Shown here one piece after another: positions 17,673 through 27,243 of a stretch of DNA of 64,000 nucleotides (within the stretch, counting starts at the first letter, position 1; every line of letters begins with the position of its first letter). The position numbers were made by a program, and so were the translations under genes. The stretch is from an uncultured Ignavibacteriota bacterium (GTDB taxonomy: Bacteria; Bacteroidota; Ignavibacteria; UBA10030; UBA8401), in NCBI GenBank assembly GCA_903884005.1, contig CAISDA010000063.1:1-64000 (forward strand), in the 5' to 3' direction. Below the pieces are notes generated by a model. It was not told where the DNA came from, made no database searches, and saw only the letters and a list, made by a program, of their open reading frames with translations.

Positions 17673-19040
17673 CTATTTCCTGTATTTTTCCAGCAGCAGC
17701 GGTATCACTTCGGTCTTCAGGACCGATGCGGCTTCGTCCAGGGCTTTCATTCCCGCCTTCTCGTACGTATCGCTGATGCCTTTCATATTCGACACCGAAT
17801 TTTTGTAGATCTCATCGCCGGTGCTCAAATCGATGACCGATACCGTGGCATCGGCAAAGGCAACACAGAGCCCGTGAGTTTCAGAACCGCGCCGTGAATC
17901 GGCCGTGATGTCGATCGAAATGGCGGCGGCCGATTGCTGCTTCGTGAACGAAAATCCTTCGCTCGACAGCATTCCCTTCAGCGCGGGTTCGATGCGGGGC
18001 AGTCGCAAGGGACTGCCGAATTGCGTTTCCTGCGTCTTAACGTACACGGAGATACCCGCAACGTTCAAAATGATCTTCGCGCTCGGCACGGAAAATCCCC
18101 TGGCAAGCGCGCTCAACACGCTGTCGCTCCCCAGCATCGGCGACAGGTCGATCCGTGCGCCGATCATCTGCAGTTTGTCCGTCGCCGTGATCTTTGCCAC
18201 ACGCGTCGCTGCGACCCCCAACTGGTCTGTTGCGGACGATGGAACCAACTCGCCCGCCCCGCGCAGGAATGAAAACCGAACGGGCAGCATCGACACCGGC
18301 GCCTGCTGTCCGCGGGCATTGGCATAATGCACCGAAAATTCCACCGGACCCCTGACCGGTTTGCCGATCTGCGCTTCGAGAGGCGAAATTTTCGGCTCTA
18401 TCTCGATCGCATTCAGCGTGGTCTGCAGCGACTGTACGATTTCGTTGACAAGAAATATTTTTTTTCCGTTGTATGACGCCTCTACCGGCTCCACGAGATA
18501 CTTGCCGACGGCGGAAAGCGCCAGCAGATACGACCGCACCGCATCGGCCGCCTTGTCGTCATTCTCGCTTGCCTTCGCCTTCGTAAAATAATCCAGCGCA
18601 AGAGACGCAGCCTGCTGCATCTTTGCGCGCCGGAGGCGGTTGTATTCCTCTATGTTCAATCGCAGATAGGTCCACGACTGCGACTCGGTCTCGTATGTAT
18701 CGACAGTCTCTACGCCTTCCAACTCCGCCGATGTGGATGAACGGAGCTGCGCCTGATAGTCGTCTGTGATCTTTCCCATCTGTTCCGAGATCCGGCTGAT
18801 CTGTTCGCCCGATATCAACACCGTGATCTGCGATGCTATGTCGTTCAGCGCCGCATGCTTCGTGCGGGCGAGGTACGCTTCGGGGTTCCCCCGCTTTTCA
18901 GCCGTACCGATGCCGATGTAATATCCCGGTACGGAGGGACGTTTTTCGACCCACGACGGTATTCCCGCATGGGCGCATGCAGAGGCCAGCACGGCACTCA
19001 CGACGGCGATGTGCAGCAGCTGGGAGCAATAAGTGCGCAT
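17673..19040 (-). CDS. Large LPP20-like secreted protein
   Basis: A 455-residue exported protein beginning MRTYCSQLLHIAVVSAVLAS; it has CAHAG after the hydrophobic core, so either signal peptidase I or II cleavage is possible. Residues 27-150 form an LPP20-like domain (IPSWVEKRPSVPGYYIGIGT, then ARTKHAALNDIASQITV). The middle is a helical stretch and an immunoglobulin-like region. The last 120 residues resemble FlgO/CsgG-like nucleotide-fold lipoproteins in layout (SIDITADSRRG, VIDLSTGDEIYK), which is a weak resemblance only. Start codon is 4 bases downstream of the M48 peptidase stop. Confidence 0.6.
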   Translation of the reverse strand: MRTYCSQLLHIAVVSAVLASACAHAGIPSWVEKRPSVPGYYIGIGTAEKRGNPEAYLARTKHAALNDIASQITVLISGEQISRISEQMGKITDDYQAQLRSSTSAELEGVETVDTYETESQSWTYLRLNIEEYNRLRRAKMQQAASLALDYFTKAKASENDDKAADAVRSYLLALSAVGKYLVEPVEASYNGKKIFLVNEIVQSLQTTLNAIEIEPKISPLEAQIGKPVRGPVEFSVHYANARGQQAPVSMLPVRFSFLRGAGELVPSSATDQLGVAATRVAKITATDKLQMIGARIDLSPMLGSDSVLSALARGFSVPSAKIILNVAGISVYVKTQETQFGSPLRLPRIEPALKGMLSSEGFSFTKQQSAAAISIDITADSRRGSETHGLCVAFADATVSVIDLSTGDEIYKNSVSNMKGISDTYEKAGMKALDEAASVLKTEVIPLLLEKYRK

Positions 19041-19044
19041 GAGA

Positions 19045-20247
19045 TCAGATCCCGGATGTATATTTTTTGAAACGATCGGTGAATTGTTTTTTGGGTTCGG
19101 GCGACCATCGTTCCGCTGAAATGGTCTGCCGCACTTTTACCACCCGATCGCGAACGTCATCGCCCGTCATAAAATTGGAGGCGAAGATGTCCGTCGTTTT
19201 TTCGAGCGGTTCCTCCATCCGCACCAGCAGCGGCTGCAGAGCCGTTTGATCGTACCCGGCACGCTTCAAATACGTCATCGCAAGCTGGTCCGCTTCAAAT
19301 TCATAGGAGATAAGGCGGGGACGCATGACATTGTCGTATGCCTCATCGGCAAATGAATCCAGTTCTTTCTCGTCGCTGCTTTTTTCCTCTCCGACCTCCT
19401 CATCCAGTTCAGCAAAGGCCTCCTCTGCATGGATCTTCGGCGTGCGTATATGAAGTTCTTTTATTCCATGACGCTGTATGATGTGGCCCATCTCGTGCCC
19501 GATGAGCGCCGCAAGCTCCGCCTCATTCGTGCATTGTTTCAACAAGCCGTCGGTGATGAAAATGTATCCTCCGGGACACGACAGGGCGTTCACCTTTTGA
19601 TCGGCCAGGATCGCGACGCGGAATGTCACGTCGTATGCGCGCGTGTATTTGGCCAGATAGTTCGCGATCAAATTCACGTAGGCTGTGGCCACCTTATTGT
19701 CCAGCAATCCCTGTGCGGCGACTCGCTGAGCGATGCCGAGGCCGATCGCATCTTCGTGGAACGTCAGATCGAATGGCTTCTCCACACGCATATACCCGCG
19801 GAACTGCTGCACCGAAAAGCTGCGTTCAAACGCGTCCATGTCCTCCGGGCCGAATGACCGCGATTCGTATTTGTTTAATGTTTCTTCGCTCTGTGTGCCT
19901 TCGGGCACATATTTCTTTGCGAACCCTTTTACCGCCGCCGCAAGTTCCGCTCGCGACGCGCGCGAGGTCGTCTTGCCTTTTGTCAGCGCATCGGGGCGCT
20001 GGTCGCTCCGTTTTGCAAAACTGTTTTCCGACAGCCAGCCGACATCCTTCGCGCCCGTTTTCACCTTTACCCAGCTTCCCTTGTGTTCGAGCACGTACAC
20101 TGCAACATTGGCTTCGATCGTCGCAATGACATCGTAATACGAGGCGGGCCCTTCCCGCACATAATTAACCGGCTGCGTCGTCTTCATCTGCTCGGCGGCG
20201 GTAATCAAAGTGCAGCAGAGAGCAACTACAAGTATCATTGTTTTCAT
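19045..20247 (-). CDS. Secreted M48-family metalloprotease with N-terminal SH3b domain
   Basis: A 400-residue exported peptidase. The ATG at 20247 follows GGAGG and gives a signal MKTMILVVALCCTLITAA. Residues about 25-80 form a bacterial SH3 domain (NYVREGPASYYDVIATI, GSWVKVKTGAKDVGWLSE), usually a peptidoglycan- or ligand-binding module. The M48 domain shows IGHEMGHIIQRH (HExxH at about 251-255) and RLISYEFEADQLAMTYL, with the third zinc-ligand Glu. It is likely a BepA-like periplasmic outer-membrane quality-control protease. It is in a tight row with the LPP20 genes (4 bases to the next) and 45 bases from the CHASE2 cyclase. Confidence 0.85.
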   Translation of the reverse strand: MKTMILVVALCCTLITAAEQMKTTQPVNYVREGPASYYDVIATIEANVAVYVLEHKGSWVKVKTGAKDVGWLSENSFAKRSDQRPDALTKGKTTSRASRAELAAAVKGFAKKYVPEGTQSEETLNKYESRSFGPEDMDAFERSFSVQQFRGYMRVEKPFDLTFHEDAIGLGIAQRVAAQGLLDNKVATAYVNLIANYLAKYTRAYDVTFRVAILADQKVNALSCPGGYIFITDGLLKQCTNEAELAALIGHEMGHIIQRHGIKELHIRTPKIHAEEAFAELDEEVGEEKSSDEKELDSFADEAYDNVMRPRLISYEFEADQLAMTYLKRAGYDQTALQPLLVRMEEPLEKTTDIFASNFMTGDDVRDRVVKVRQTISAERWSPEPKKQFTDRFKKYTSGI

Positions 20248-20292
20248 CGAAGCCTCCAATAATTGGTATTCGAATCCATGTATCTCATCCCC

Positions 20293-22431
20293 CTACTTCG
20301 CCTTCATCGTATACACGCCGTCCCAATCCGCGCCGGGCGGCGTCTGCATGAACTCTCGGCACCGCGCGACGTACATCACGGACGGCGGATCGTTCGGCAC
20401 CATGATCGCCGCTTTTTCGAAGAGGGCGATCGCGTCGGTCCATCGCTGGGATCGGTACATCTCTAACGCGGCCTGAAATGTGTCCATTCCTGCGACCATC
20501 GCATCGGCGGCTTCCTCCCGAGTGCAGACGATCTCGAATATTTTAATGGGATGCTGCTTCCCTTTCACGCGGATCATATCCAGTTCGCGCAGCAGAAATT
20601 CTTTCGCGGCGGCCGCAGCCGTAAATTCGCTGATCATGAGCGACGTGCCGTAGAACTTATTCACGCCTTCGAGCCTCGATGCCAGGTTCACCGTGTCCCC
20701 GATGGCCGTGTATTCCATCCGGAGGCTGCTGCCGATGCTGCCGACGATCATCTTCCCGCTGTTCACGCCGATACGCGTCGAGAACACAGGGTCGCCCTTC
20801 GCGCGCGCTTCCTTCGTCAGCTTCTCGATGGACCGATGGAACTCATACGCGCCCCTGCAGGCCTGCAATGCGTGGTCCTCGCTCCTGACCGGTGCGCCGA
20901 AGAGCACCATCACCGCATCCCCGATAAATTTATCGATTGTTCCGTTGTATTTCAAATAGATTTTCGTGGCGCCCGCAAAGTACTCGTTTAAAAAGGCAAC
21001 CAACTCGCGCGGCGATTTTTTTTCGGAGATCGACGTGAAGCCCTCGATATCCGAGAACAACACTGTGGCCTCGACTTCAACGCCGCTCACGCCGGCATCA
21101 TCCGGACTCGCGGCCAATTGACGGACGATATGCGGGTTCACATACCGCCCGAACATCTTCTGCATCTGCCGCTTCGCTCGTCCTTCGGTGGCATAACTCC
21201 ACCCGAGAGCGATCACAAACGTCATCACGGCCGTGCTCATGGGAAACACCACCGGCAGAAGATAGAGCATCCGTGCAAACAACTCGAACGCAGTCAGCCA
21301 ATAGACAAGGAGGATGCCGACAGTCAACGCGGACACGGTCCACACTTTAGGATCGTACGTTGCTATGGACGCGATGATAATCGTCAACACGATCGCGATC
21401 GCCCACACACTCGTTTGCGAAGCGGCCTGTACAATATGCCCCTGCAGAAAATTGCTCATTGCTGTGGCATGGATCTCGACGCCGGGATACGGTTCCTCCG
21501 GTGTGAAGGGGGTATTGCGCAGATCAAAAAGTCCCGGAGCATTGGCACCGACGAACACGATCTTATCTTTGAAGACGGACCCTGGAACATCCACACTCTG
21601 GTGCTTCAGCTCTTTCATCGCGCTGACAATGACAGCGTGTAGTGAATAATACCGGAACACACCGTCCGGTCCGCCCTTGCCATAATAATAGAGAAGGAAT
21701 GGAGATCGCAGATTCGGAACATCCGATCCGCGCATGTCTTTAAATACCTGGAACGACAATGTGTACAGCGGCCTGCCGAGATACTCATAGACCAGCGGCA
21801 GACGTCGGCAGACCCCGTCTTCATCGGGGAAAATATTCACCACGCCCACACCGGCCGCCCCCGTCTGCATCTGCATCAGCGGCGCATACGTCTTGTCGAA
21901 TCGATACTGCTCGGTGATGTGGACCGGTGCAGGCACCGGCGCAGCGATCAGCGTATCTCCCTGCTGGTCGGCATCGTACGCCGTTGTTAGCTGCGCGCCA
22001 AGATAGACATGGCGGCCGTCGCGGATCGATTCTGCGAATGTTTTGTCATTCTCCGCGCCGACCGACCCTACACGGTCTTCATCCGGTTCGTTGAAATGGA
22101 AATCATAGACGAGAGCCCGTGCCCCGCCGTTCATGACATACTGTGTGGCCAGCGCATAAAAATCGCGCGGCCAGGGCCAGCTGCTGTGCCGTTTTTTAAA
22201 ATATTGAAGACTGTTCTGATCGATGGTGAGTATGACGATGGATGTGTCGGCAGACCTGTTATGACGCGAATATTTCAGACGAAGGTCATACGACGACAAT
22301 TCCGTTGCCGTGCCGAGATACGTGAGGCTGAAGAGCCAGGCGCACACGATCCCGAACGCCCCCGAAAACAGGAAGCGCACTTGTTTCGTGAAGAGATATC
22401 GCCGAAGTGTGTCGCTGACGGCGCGCGGCAA
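20293..22431 (-). CDS. CHASE2-domain adenylate cyclase (class III)
   Basis: A 712-residue membrane receptor cyclase. After an N-terminal membrane segment (residues 20-40) comes an extracytoplasmic CHASE2 sensor domain (for example IVILTIDQNSLQ, SSWPWPRDFYA, RALVYDFHF, DKIVFVGANAPGLFDLRNTP). Then come three membrane segments near 340-410 and a class III catalytic domain with VLFSDIEGFTS and DKFIGDAVMVLFGAP, which provide both metal-binding aspartates. The Lys of DKF and the later AIGDTVNLASRLEG favour ATP over GTP as substrate. A short TPR-like tail follows. It makes cAMP in response to an unknown periplasmic signal. It lies 45 bases upstream of the M48 peptidase gene. Confidence 0.88.
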   Translation of the reverse strand: MPRAVSDTLRRYLFTKQVRFLFSGAFGIVCAWLFSLTYLGTATELSSYDLRLKYSRHNRSADTSIVILTIDQNSLQYFKKRHSSWPWPRDFYALATQYVMNGGARALVYDFHFNEPDEDRVGSVGAENDKTFAESIRDGRHVYLGAQLTTAYDADQQGDTLIAAPVPAPVHITEQYRFDKTYAPLMQMQTGAAGVGVVNIFPDEDGVCRRLPLVYEYLGRPLYTLSFQVFKDMRGSDVPNLRSPFLLYYYGKGGPDGVFRYYSLHAVIVSAMKELKHQSVDVPGSVFKDKIVFVGANAPGLFDLRNTPFTPEEPYPGVEIHATAMSNFLQGHIVQAASQTSVWAIAIVLTIIIASIATYDPKVWTVSALTVGILLVYWLTAFELFARMLYLLPVVFPMSTAVMTFVIALGWSYATEGRAKRQMQKMFGRYVNPHIVRQLAASPDDAGVSGVEVEATVLFSDIEGFTSISEKKSPRELVAFLNEYFAGATKIYLKYNGTIDKFIGDAVMVLFGAPVRSEDHALQACRGAYEFHRSIEKLTKEARAKGDPVFSTRIGVNSGKMIVGSIGSSLRMEYTAIGDTVNLASRLEGVNKFYGTSLMISEFTAAAAAKEFLLRELDMIRVKGKQHPIKIFEIVCTREEAADAMVAGMDTFQAALEMYRSQRWTDAIALFEKAAIMVPNDPPSVMYVARCREFMQTPPGADWDGVYTMKAK

Positions 22432-22570
22432 TGCAATGCGAAGGATGAGATACCCCCGATGGACACTCGATGAATGGACGTCAGAGGAAGAAAAGAATAT
22501 TTTTTATAAAAAGCAACCAGCCTCTGTGGTGCAGCCTATTTTGCAGCATCGGCCGGCACGGCGGAGCTCG

Positions 22571-23239
22571 TCAGCTCGCCAATGGATCATGCAACGAATG
22601 GATCACGAACGTCCGCCGATGGATCGGACAGTAGCCGTATTTCACGATCGCTTCGATGTGGGCGCTTGTGCCGTAGCCTTTATGCTTGGCAAAATGGTAA
22701 ACGGGATAGAGTGCGTCCAGTTCTACCATCATCCTGTCCCGTGTGACCTTGGCGACAATAGACGCAGCGGCAATAGAATGGGAGCGGGCGTCGCCTTTGA
22801 TGATGTTATGGACGGGAAATTCCGCGTGGCGGAAAAAATTGCCGTCCACCAGCAATTGCTCCGGCACGACCTGAAGCTGTGCGATCGCAATGCTCATCGC
22901 CAGCATCGAGGCCTGGAGTATGTTGATGCGGTCGATCTCTTCATGGCCCACGATCCCGACGCCGACAGCCGCAGCCTTCTCGTGTATGGCGAGGAACAGC
23001 AGTTCGCGTTTTTTTTCAGTCAGCTTCTTCGAATCGTTCACGCCGTCGATCACCAGTCCCCGCGGGAATATCACAGCGGCCGCGACGACGGGGCCGGCCA
23101 GGGGGCCGCGGCCCGCTTCATCCACACCGGCTATATGGACGATCCCCTGCATCCAATACTGCTGTTCAAACTGAAGAAGCACGTGTGTGTGCGCTTGTGC
23201 TTCGTGCATATTTTTCGTTGGCGGCTGTGTATTGTTCAT
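22571..23239 (-). CDS. rnhB: Ribonuclease HII
   Basis: Cytoplasmic endonuclease that removes RNA from RNA-DNA hybrids and misincorporated ribonucleotides. The 222-residue protein shows IAGVDEAGRGPLAGPVVAAA near residues 37-56 with the catalytic Asp-Glu pair, GVNDSKKL, and DARSHSIAAASIVAKVTRDR with the third carboxylate, then HKGYGT and HRRTF near the C-terminus. An N-terminal extension of about 35 residues (His/Gln-rich) precedes the core. It is flanked by a 139-base gap before the cyclase and by a 198-bp repeat upstream. Confidence 0.93.
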   Translation of the reverse strand: MNNTQPPTKNMHEAQAHTHVLLQFEQQYWMQGIVHIAGVDEAGRGPLAGPVVAAAVIFPRGLVIDGVNDSKKLTEKKRELLFLAIHEKAAAVGVGIVGHEEIDRINILQASMLAMSIAIAQLQVVPEQLLVDGNFFRHAEFPVHNIIKGDARSHSIAAASIVAKVTRDRMMVELDALYPVYHFAKHKGYGTSAHIEAIVKYGYCPIHRRTFVIHSLHDPLAS

Positions 23240-23278
23240 CGATAAAATTGTTCCATTTTGATGCGCTTAATAGTTTCG

Positions 23279-23475
23279 TAACTACTCAGTGTGCACAAAA
23301 ATCATAGACATCCTGAGGTAAGGCATCTCGGCTGCGCCAAGAATCTTCATGCATATGACATTAGTACTATGTCATTCTGAGCGCAAGCGAAGAATCGTGC
23401 ATCGTGATAGCAGCCGGCGAGATTCTTCGGTCGCTCGAGCTCCCTCAGAATGACAGGTATTATAGATTACGCTGA
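23279..23475. repeat. About 198-bp MITE/REP-like repeat, copy B
   Basis: Starts TAACTACTCAGTGTGCAC and ends GATTACGCTGA. It contains an 84-base GTCATTCTGAG palindrome (23371-23454), preceded by a section with AGAATCTTCATGCATATGACA. Nearly the whole element reappears in reverse complement at 30493-30690, including both ends. TCAGYGT is shared by the two ends, weakly resembling terminal inverted repeats. It fills the rnhB-UbiA gap. Confidence 0.8.
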
Positions 23476-23490
23476 ATAGATACCATCTTT

Positions 23491-24321
23491 CTATCCTAGA
23501 TAGATGGCGATAAGCCCGACGATCATATCGTATTTGATGATCGTGCTCAGGCGATGAAGATTGGCGACAGAAGCATCCCTCCAGAGTGAATAGATCACAT
23601 AGGTCAGCACCGTGATCATGCCGAAGCCGACAAAAAGAAAATATTTCCACGTGTACATGCCCAAGGCGAACGGATAGACCGCGGCACCGATGAGCGAGAC
23701 TAAAAACAGCGTCGCAGCGGCGGCGCCTGCCGTCAACCCGTACTTCACAGGCAGCGTCATCGCGCCATTTCGGCGGTCCCCTTCCACGTCCTCCATGTCC
23801 TTGATGATCTCGCGGCCGACATTGAGCAGCATGGCGAACAGCGCGGGAAGCAGCGCCCGATCCATGTTTCCGACCGTTGCGCCGCCATAGAGAAATGCGA
23901 GCCCGGTCATGAAGCCGACGGCAAGGTTGCCGAGAAGGACTGTCCGCTTCAACACCGCGCTGTAAAAATAAATGAAAAGGACGGCGAAGAGGGCAATGTA
24001 TTGCGCCGCGGGGGGAAGCAGGAAACCGAACGCAAGTCCGACGGCATTCAGGATCATATAGAGCAGCTTCGCGTGCTCCAACGGCACAGACCCGTTTGCC
24101 AGAGGCCTGTCCGGCTTGTTGACCTTGTCTATGTCGATGTCAAGAACGTCGTTGACCACCATGCCGCCGGCGCCGATGAAGGCTCCGGAACATGCCGCCC
24201 CGGCGATCGCCGCCCATTGGGCGCCGGTGCCGCCGGAGAGCAGCGAGGCGACACCGATGGAAAAAAACGTGATGACAAAATTCGACGGGCGCAGCAACTG
24301 TATGTAAGGTTTCATCATCAT
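23491..24321 (-). CDS. UbiA-family prenyltransferase (DGGGP synthase-like)
   Basis: Polytopic membrane enzyme of 276 residues with about eight to nine membrane segments and two Asp-rich motifs: NDVLDIDIDKVNKPDRPLA (residues about 57-75) and REIIKDMEDVEGDRRNGAM (about 166-184). The second, with its KD-ED--GD--GA pattern, is the version seen in geranylgeranylglyceryl-phosphate geranylgeranyltransferase of archaea and FCB bacteria; menaquinone and heme UbiA enzymes differ. The natural substrate is not proven. Its start codon overlaps the stop of the BamA-like gene by one base (TAATG), so the two are translationally coupled. Confidence 0.78.
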   Translation of the reverse strand: MMMKPYIQLLRPSNFVITFFSIGVASLLSGGTGAQWAAIAGAACSGAFIGAGGMVVNDVLDIDIDKVNKPDRPLANGSVPLEHAKLLYMILNAVGLAFGFLLPPAAQYIALFAVLFIYFYSAVLKRTVLLGNLAVGFMTGLAFLYGGATVGNMDRALLPALFAMLLNVGREIIKDMEDVEGDRRNGAMTLPVKYGLTAGAAAATLFLVSLIGAAVYPFALGMYTWKYFLFVGFGMITVLTYVIYSLWRDASVANLHRLSTIIKYDMIVGLIAIYLG

Positions 24322-25934
24322 TAGAATTCGTTCACAACGCCGAAATGAATTTTACCGCTGCTGAATGTGTCGCCTCTTCCAAGCGCGTAACTGACGCCGA
24401 GAATGCCCAGCGCTGTTTCAAGCCGCGTGCCGATGCCGACGCCGGAGAGCAGCTTTTCCTGCCCGGCAATGCCGCTCCCCGCCTGATCGGGCCGGGAAAA
24501 ATATCCGGCATCGATGAATGTGAAGACATGCGAAAGCCGGCCCGTCAGAAACCGGTACTCGAACGAGGTCCATGCCACGCGCGAACCGAAAAACTGGCAC
24601 TCCCGATATCCCCGTACGGTGTTCGATCCGCCGAACGGATACATGTCGCTGAGTTCAAGCACGGACGACGCAGCCTGTTTTCCATGCACGCCCAGGGCAA
24701 ACACATGCCGCCGCCACGGCATAGTATAGAGATCGACATCCACTGCAATGCGGCTTGTAAAATAATTTTTTGCGTCCACCGCCGCTATATATTGCGCGGG
24801 GCCGGTAATTTTTTTTGTCCCGCTCTGGTAACTCGTGCTGTATCTCAGCCCGGACGTGGGAGACCGCATGTTGTCGCGCGTGTCGTATTTGATCTCTCCG
24901 CCCAGGATCAGCGACGAACTCTCATATACTGAAAATTGCTGAATGTCGGATGAAGGATAGATGGACTCGGAATTCACCGTGCCGGACAGGGTCAATTCAT
25001 CGGTCAGATTATAATCGGCCCGGGCGGAAACGATGCTCTTCACATAGAGCGAATCCTGCTTCCGCTGGAAATACCCTGCGCCGATGTCCACCGGCAGCTG
25101 CAGGAACCAGGGCTCGGTGTAATGCAGTTCCAATTCCTGCGTCGAGGCTGTTTCGCGCTGCCACCTCGCCCCCAGTTTTCGGCCGGTGCCGAATATGTTT
25201 TTCATCACCAGCGATACGGTCCCGGTCACATATCCGTTCTCCCCCGCCGCCGCCGCGGGAACATAGCCCAACACTCCGTCGAACGACGTTGCGCTCCCTT
25301 CCTGCACAGTGCAGAGCAGCCCGCCGTTGCGAAGTGCGCTTGCCGACGAAGCCGTATCGTTCAACAGATATAATTGAATATCACCGACCGACGAAAACAG
25401 CTGCAGCCGGTCCAGGCGGCGGCGCAGCCGATCCACTTTCGATTGGGAAAAATATTCACCTGCACGCAGCCTCGCTTCGCGGATCAGAACATTGCCCTGC
25501 GTTCCCGTATTTCCCTGCACCGTCATTTCGCGAAGCACAACGCGCGCACCCTCGCGTATAGAGAACACCAGTGCTGCATGGGGCGCAGACATCGTATCGT
25601 CCAGCGTGATGCCGATGCGGATTTCCGCAAACGGAAATCCGAGTTCGGCATACTGCGAGAGCATCGCCTGAATGTCGCGCTCTATAGTCGATTGTTCGAG
25701 CGGGGAACCCTCGGATATTTCCGCCAGCCGTCGCAGCGATGCATCACTTACGGCTGCATTTCCTTCAAACCGGACTGACGAAACGATGGGAAGCGTGTCT
25801 TGCGAAAAAGAGGCGCAGGAAAGAAGAACAATCACGGCACAGCATCGACTGAACAACGAGACGGACGAAATGAAATGCCATCGGCTTCTGCCGCGCCGAA
25901 CCGAACACCGCATATCAACATCAGGCTTGCCCAT
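24321..25934 (-). CDS. BamA/TamA-family outer-membrane protein
   Basis: A 537-residue Omp85-superfamily protein. A signal-like segment (CCAVIVLLSCASFS) is followed by two POTRA-like modules (VSSVRFEGNAAVSDASLRRL near 50; VLREMTVQGNTGTQGNVLI near 130). A 16-strand beta-barrel then carries LGGEIKYDTRDNMRSPTSGL and FGGSNTVRGYRECQFFGSR, the latter matching the conserved VRGY of the L6 loop. It ends in the aromatic residue Phe expected of outer-membrane barrels. It is shorter than BamA (five POTRA) and more like a TamA or two-POTRA assembly or secretion factor. It overlaps both neighbours by one base. Confidence 0.82.
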   Translation of the reverse strand: MGKPDVDMRCSVRRGRSRWHFISSVSLFSRCCAVIVLLSCASFSQDTLPIVSSVRFEGNAAVSDASLRRLAEISEGSPLEQSTIERDIQAMLSQYAELGFPFAEIRIGITLDDTMSAPHAALVFSIREGARVVLREMTVQGNTGTQGNVLIREARLRAGEYFSQSKVDRLRRRLDRLQLFSSVGDIQLYLLNDTASSASALRNGGLLCTVQEGSATSFDGVLGYVPAAAAGENGYVTGTVSLVMKNIFGTGRKLGARWQRETASTQELELHYTEPWFLQLPVDIGAGYFQRKQDSLYVKSIVSARADYNLTDELTLSGTVNSESIYPSSDIQQFSVYESSSLILGGEIKYDTRDNMRSPTSGLRYSTSYQSGTKKITGPAQYIAAVDAKNYFTSRIAVDVDLYTMPWRRHVFALGVHGKQAASSVLELSDMYPFGGSNTVRGYRECQFFGSRVAWTSFEYRFLTGRLSHVFTFIDAGYFSRPDQAGSGIAGQEKLLSGVGIGTRLETALGILGVSYALGRGDTFSSGKIHFGVVNEF

Positions 25935-27238
25935 TATTTGGCGCGCTGAAGCAGGTCGTAAATCGGTGTGATCAATTTGTAATCTCCGAACCCGGTGTCA
26001 TCCACAAACACCACGGTCCTGTTATAGTCATAATACGACCATACTTCATACGGCTTCGAATCGATGTCGAAGGGATGGCGCTCAACATTGTTCGGAGAAC
26101 CGAGCAGGATGAACACCATTCCCATATCGGTCCTCCACCCGGCGAGGTAATGCGAAAAATGCTCGTTCGCATATTCGACGCGCGAATAATATTCCTCCAT
26201 GAATTCGTTCCGCTTCGTGTCCGGACTCGGGTCGCGCCGCTGCCAGAACTCGGTGAACAATTTTTGCTTTTCTTCGTTCGTTTTCGCGTCTATCATGTCG
26301 TTGTATTCTTTATCCTTGGCGATATAGCGCAGCTGCCGTATTGCGAGGTCCAGATCGGTGATGCTGAACGGCAAATTGCCCCACCGGGCCACGAATGTTT
26401 TTTTCCTCAGCCCGCTTTGGATCTCACCGTCGGCGCCAGGCTTCAACGAGCGGTTCTCGATCGTGAGCGTGTATGCACCCGACGAGAATTGCGCCGTATC
26501 CAGTTTCTCGATGACCTGAGTTTTCCTGCCCGAGAGCTTATGCAGCACGCGCTGTAAAAACACATTCTCGTGCTTGGCGGCCGAGATCGAATAGAGGGAT
26601 TCCACGGAATCGGTTCCCCCGCCGTTATACAATTCGTAAAACACATACAGTCCGTTGACAACATCGGCGACGTTGCCCGAAATATTCGGCACCATGTTCA
26701 GCCGCCCCTTATCGCTTGTCACGCGGCTGATGAGCATCACATCGCTCATGGTCAACGATGGAACGGCGTAGTTATCCACCACGACCTTCCTCACGATTGT
26801 TGCCGTCTTCTTCGACTCATTGTCGTGCACTTGCGCGCGCAGCATGTACGTGCCGGGGAGCAGGTCGAAGGAACGCTGCGTCAAATTGTAGGCTGAACGC
26901 CTTTCCGTTTCTTCGTACGTCTCGTGGCGGATCTCTTCGGTCCATGTTTTTTCGGCAATGGAGGCATTCTCTTCGGTCATGATATTCACCGACGCTTCAT
27001 ACTGTGCCTTATATCCCGGGTTCAACGCCACAAACCGGATAACGTCGTACGGTACGTGAATATAGACGTCCAGCCGTGAATGAGTGGAATCGTTCGAGGC
27101 GAAACTGAGGGCATCCAGGTAGAATTCGGGAATGTCGCTTCCCTGCACGGGCTTTCGCGCTTCAACCTGTGCAAACGCTGCAGACCATACTCCACACAGA
27201 ATGATGAAAATATATGTCGTCCGTAGTTTCATTGGCAA
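25934..27238 (-). CDS. GWxTD-domain secreted protein
   Basis: A 434-residue exported protein with signal LRTTYIFIILCGVWSAAFA. The C-terminal GWxTD domain, named after its motif, appears as AGWRTDMGMVFILLGSPNNV followed by KPYEVWSYYDYNRTVVFVD. Before it lie two beta-rich segments. Such proteins are common in Acidobacteria and the Chlorobi/Bacteroidota group, and no reaction is known. It is the first gene of a coupled trio with the BamA-like protein and the UbiA enzyme (each overlapping by one base). It follows rimO by 5 bases, which puts it in a longer operon with rimO, cdsA and a CPBP protease. Confidence 0.85.
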   Translation of the reverse strand: MPMKLRTTYIFIILCGVWSAAFAQVEARKPVQGSDIPEFYLDALSFASNDSTHSRLDVYIHVPYDVIRFVALNPGYKAQYEASVNIMTEENASIAEKTWTEEIRHETYEETERRSAYNLTQRSFDLLPGTYMLRAQVHDNESKKTATIVRKVVVDNYAVPSLTMSDVMLISRVTSDKGRLNMVPNISGNVADVVNGLYVFYELYNGGGTDSVESLYSISAAKHENVFLQRVLHKLSGRKTQVIEKLDTAQFSSGAYTLTIENRSLKPGADGEIQSGLRKKTFVARWGNLPFSITDLDLAIRQLRYIAKDKEYNDMIDAKTNEEKQKLFTEFWQRRDPSPDTKRNEFMEEYYSRVEYANEHFSHYLAGWRTDMGMVFILLGSPNNVERHPFDIDSKPYEVWSYYDYNRTVVFVDDTGFGDYKLITPIYDLLQRAK

Positions 27239-27243
27239 TGAAA

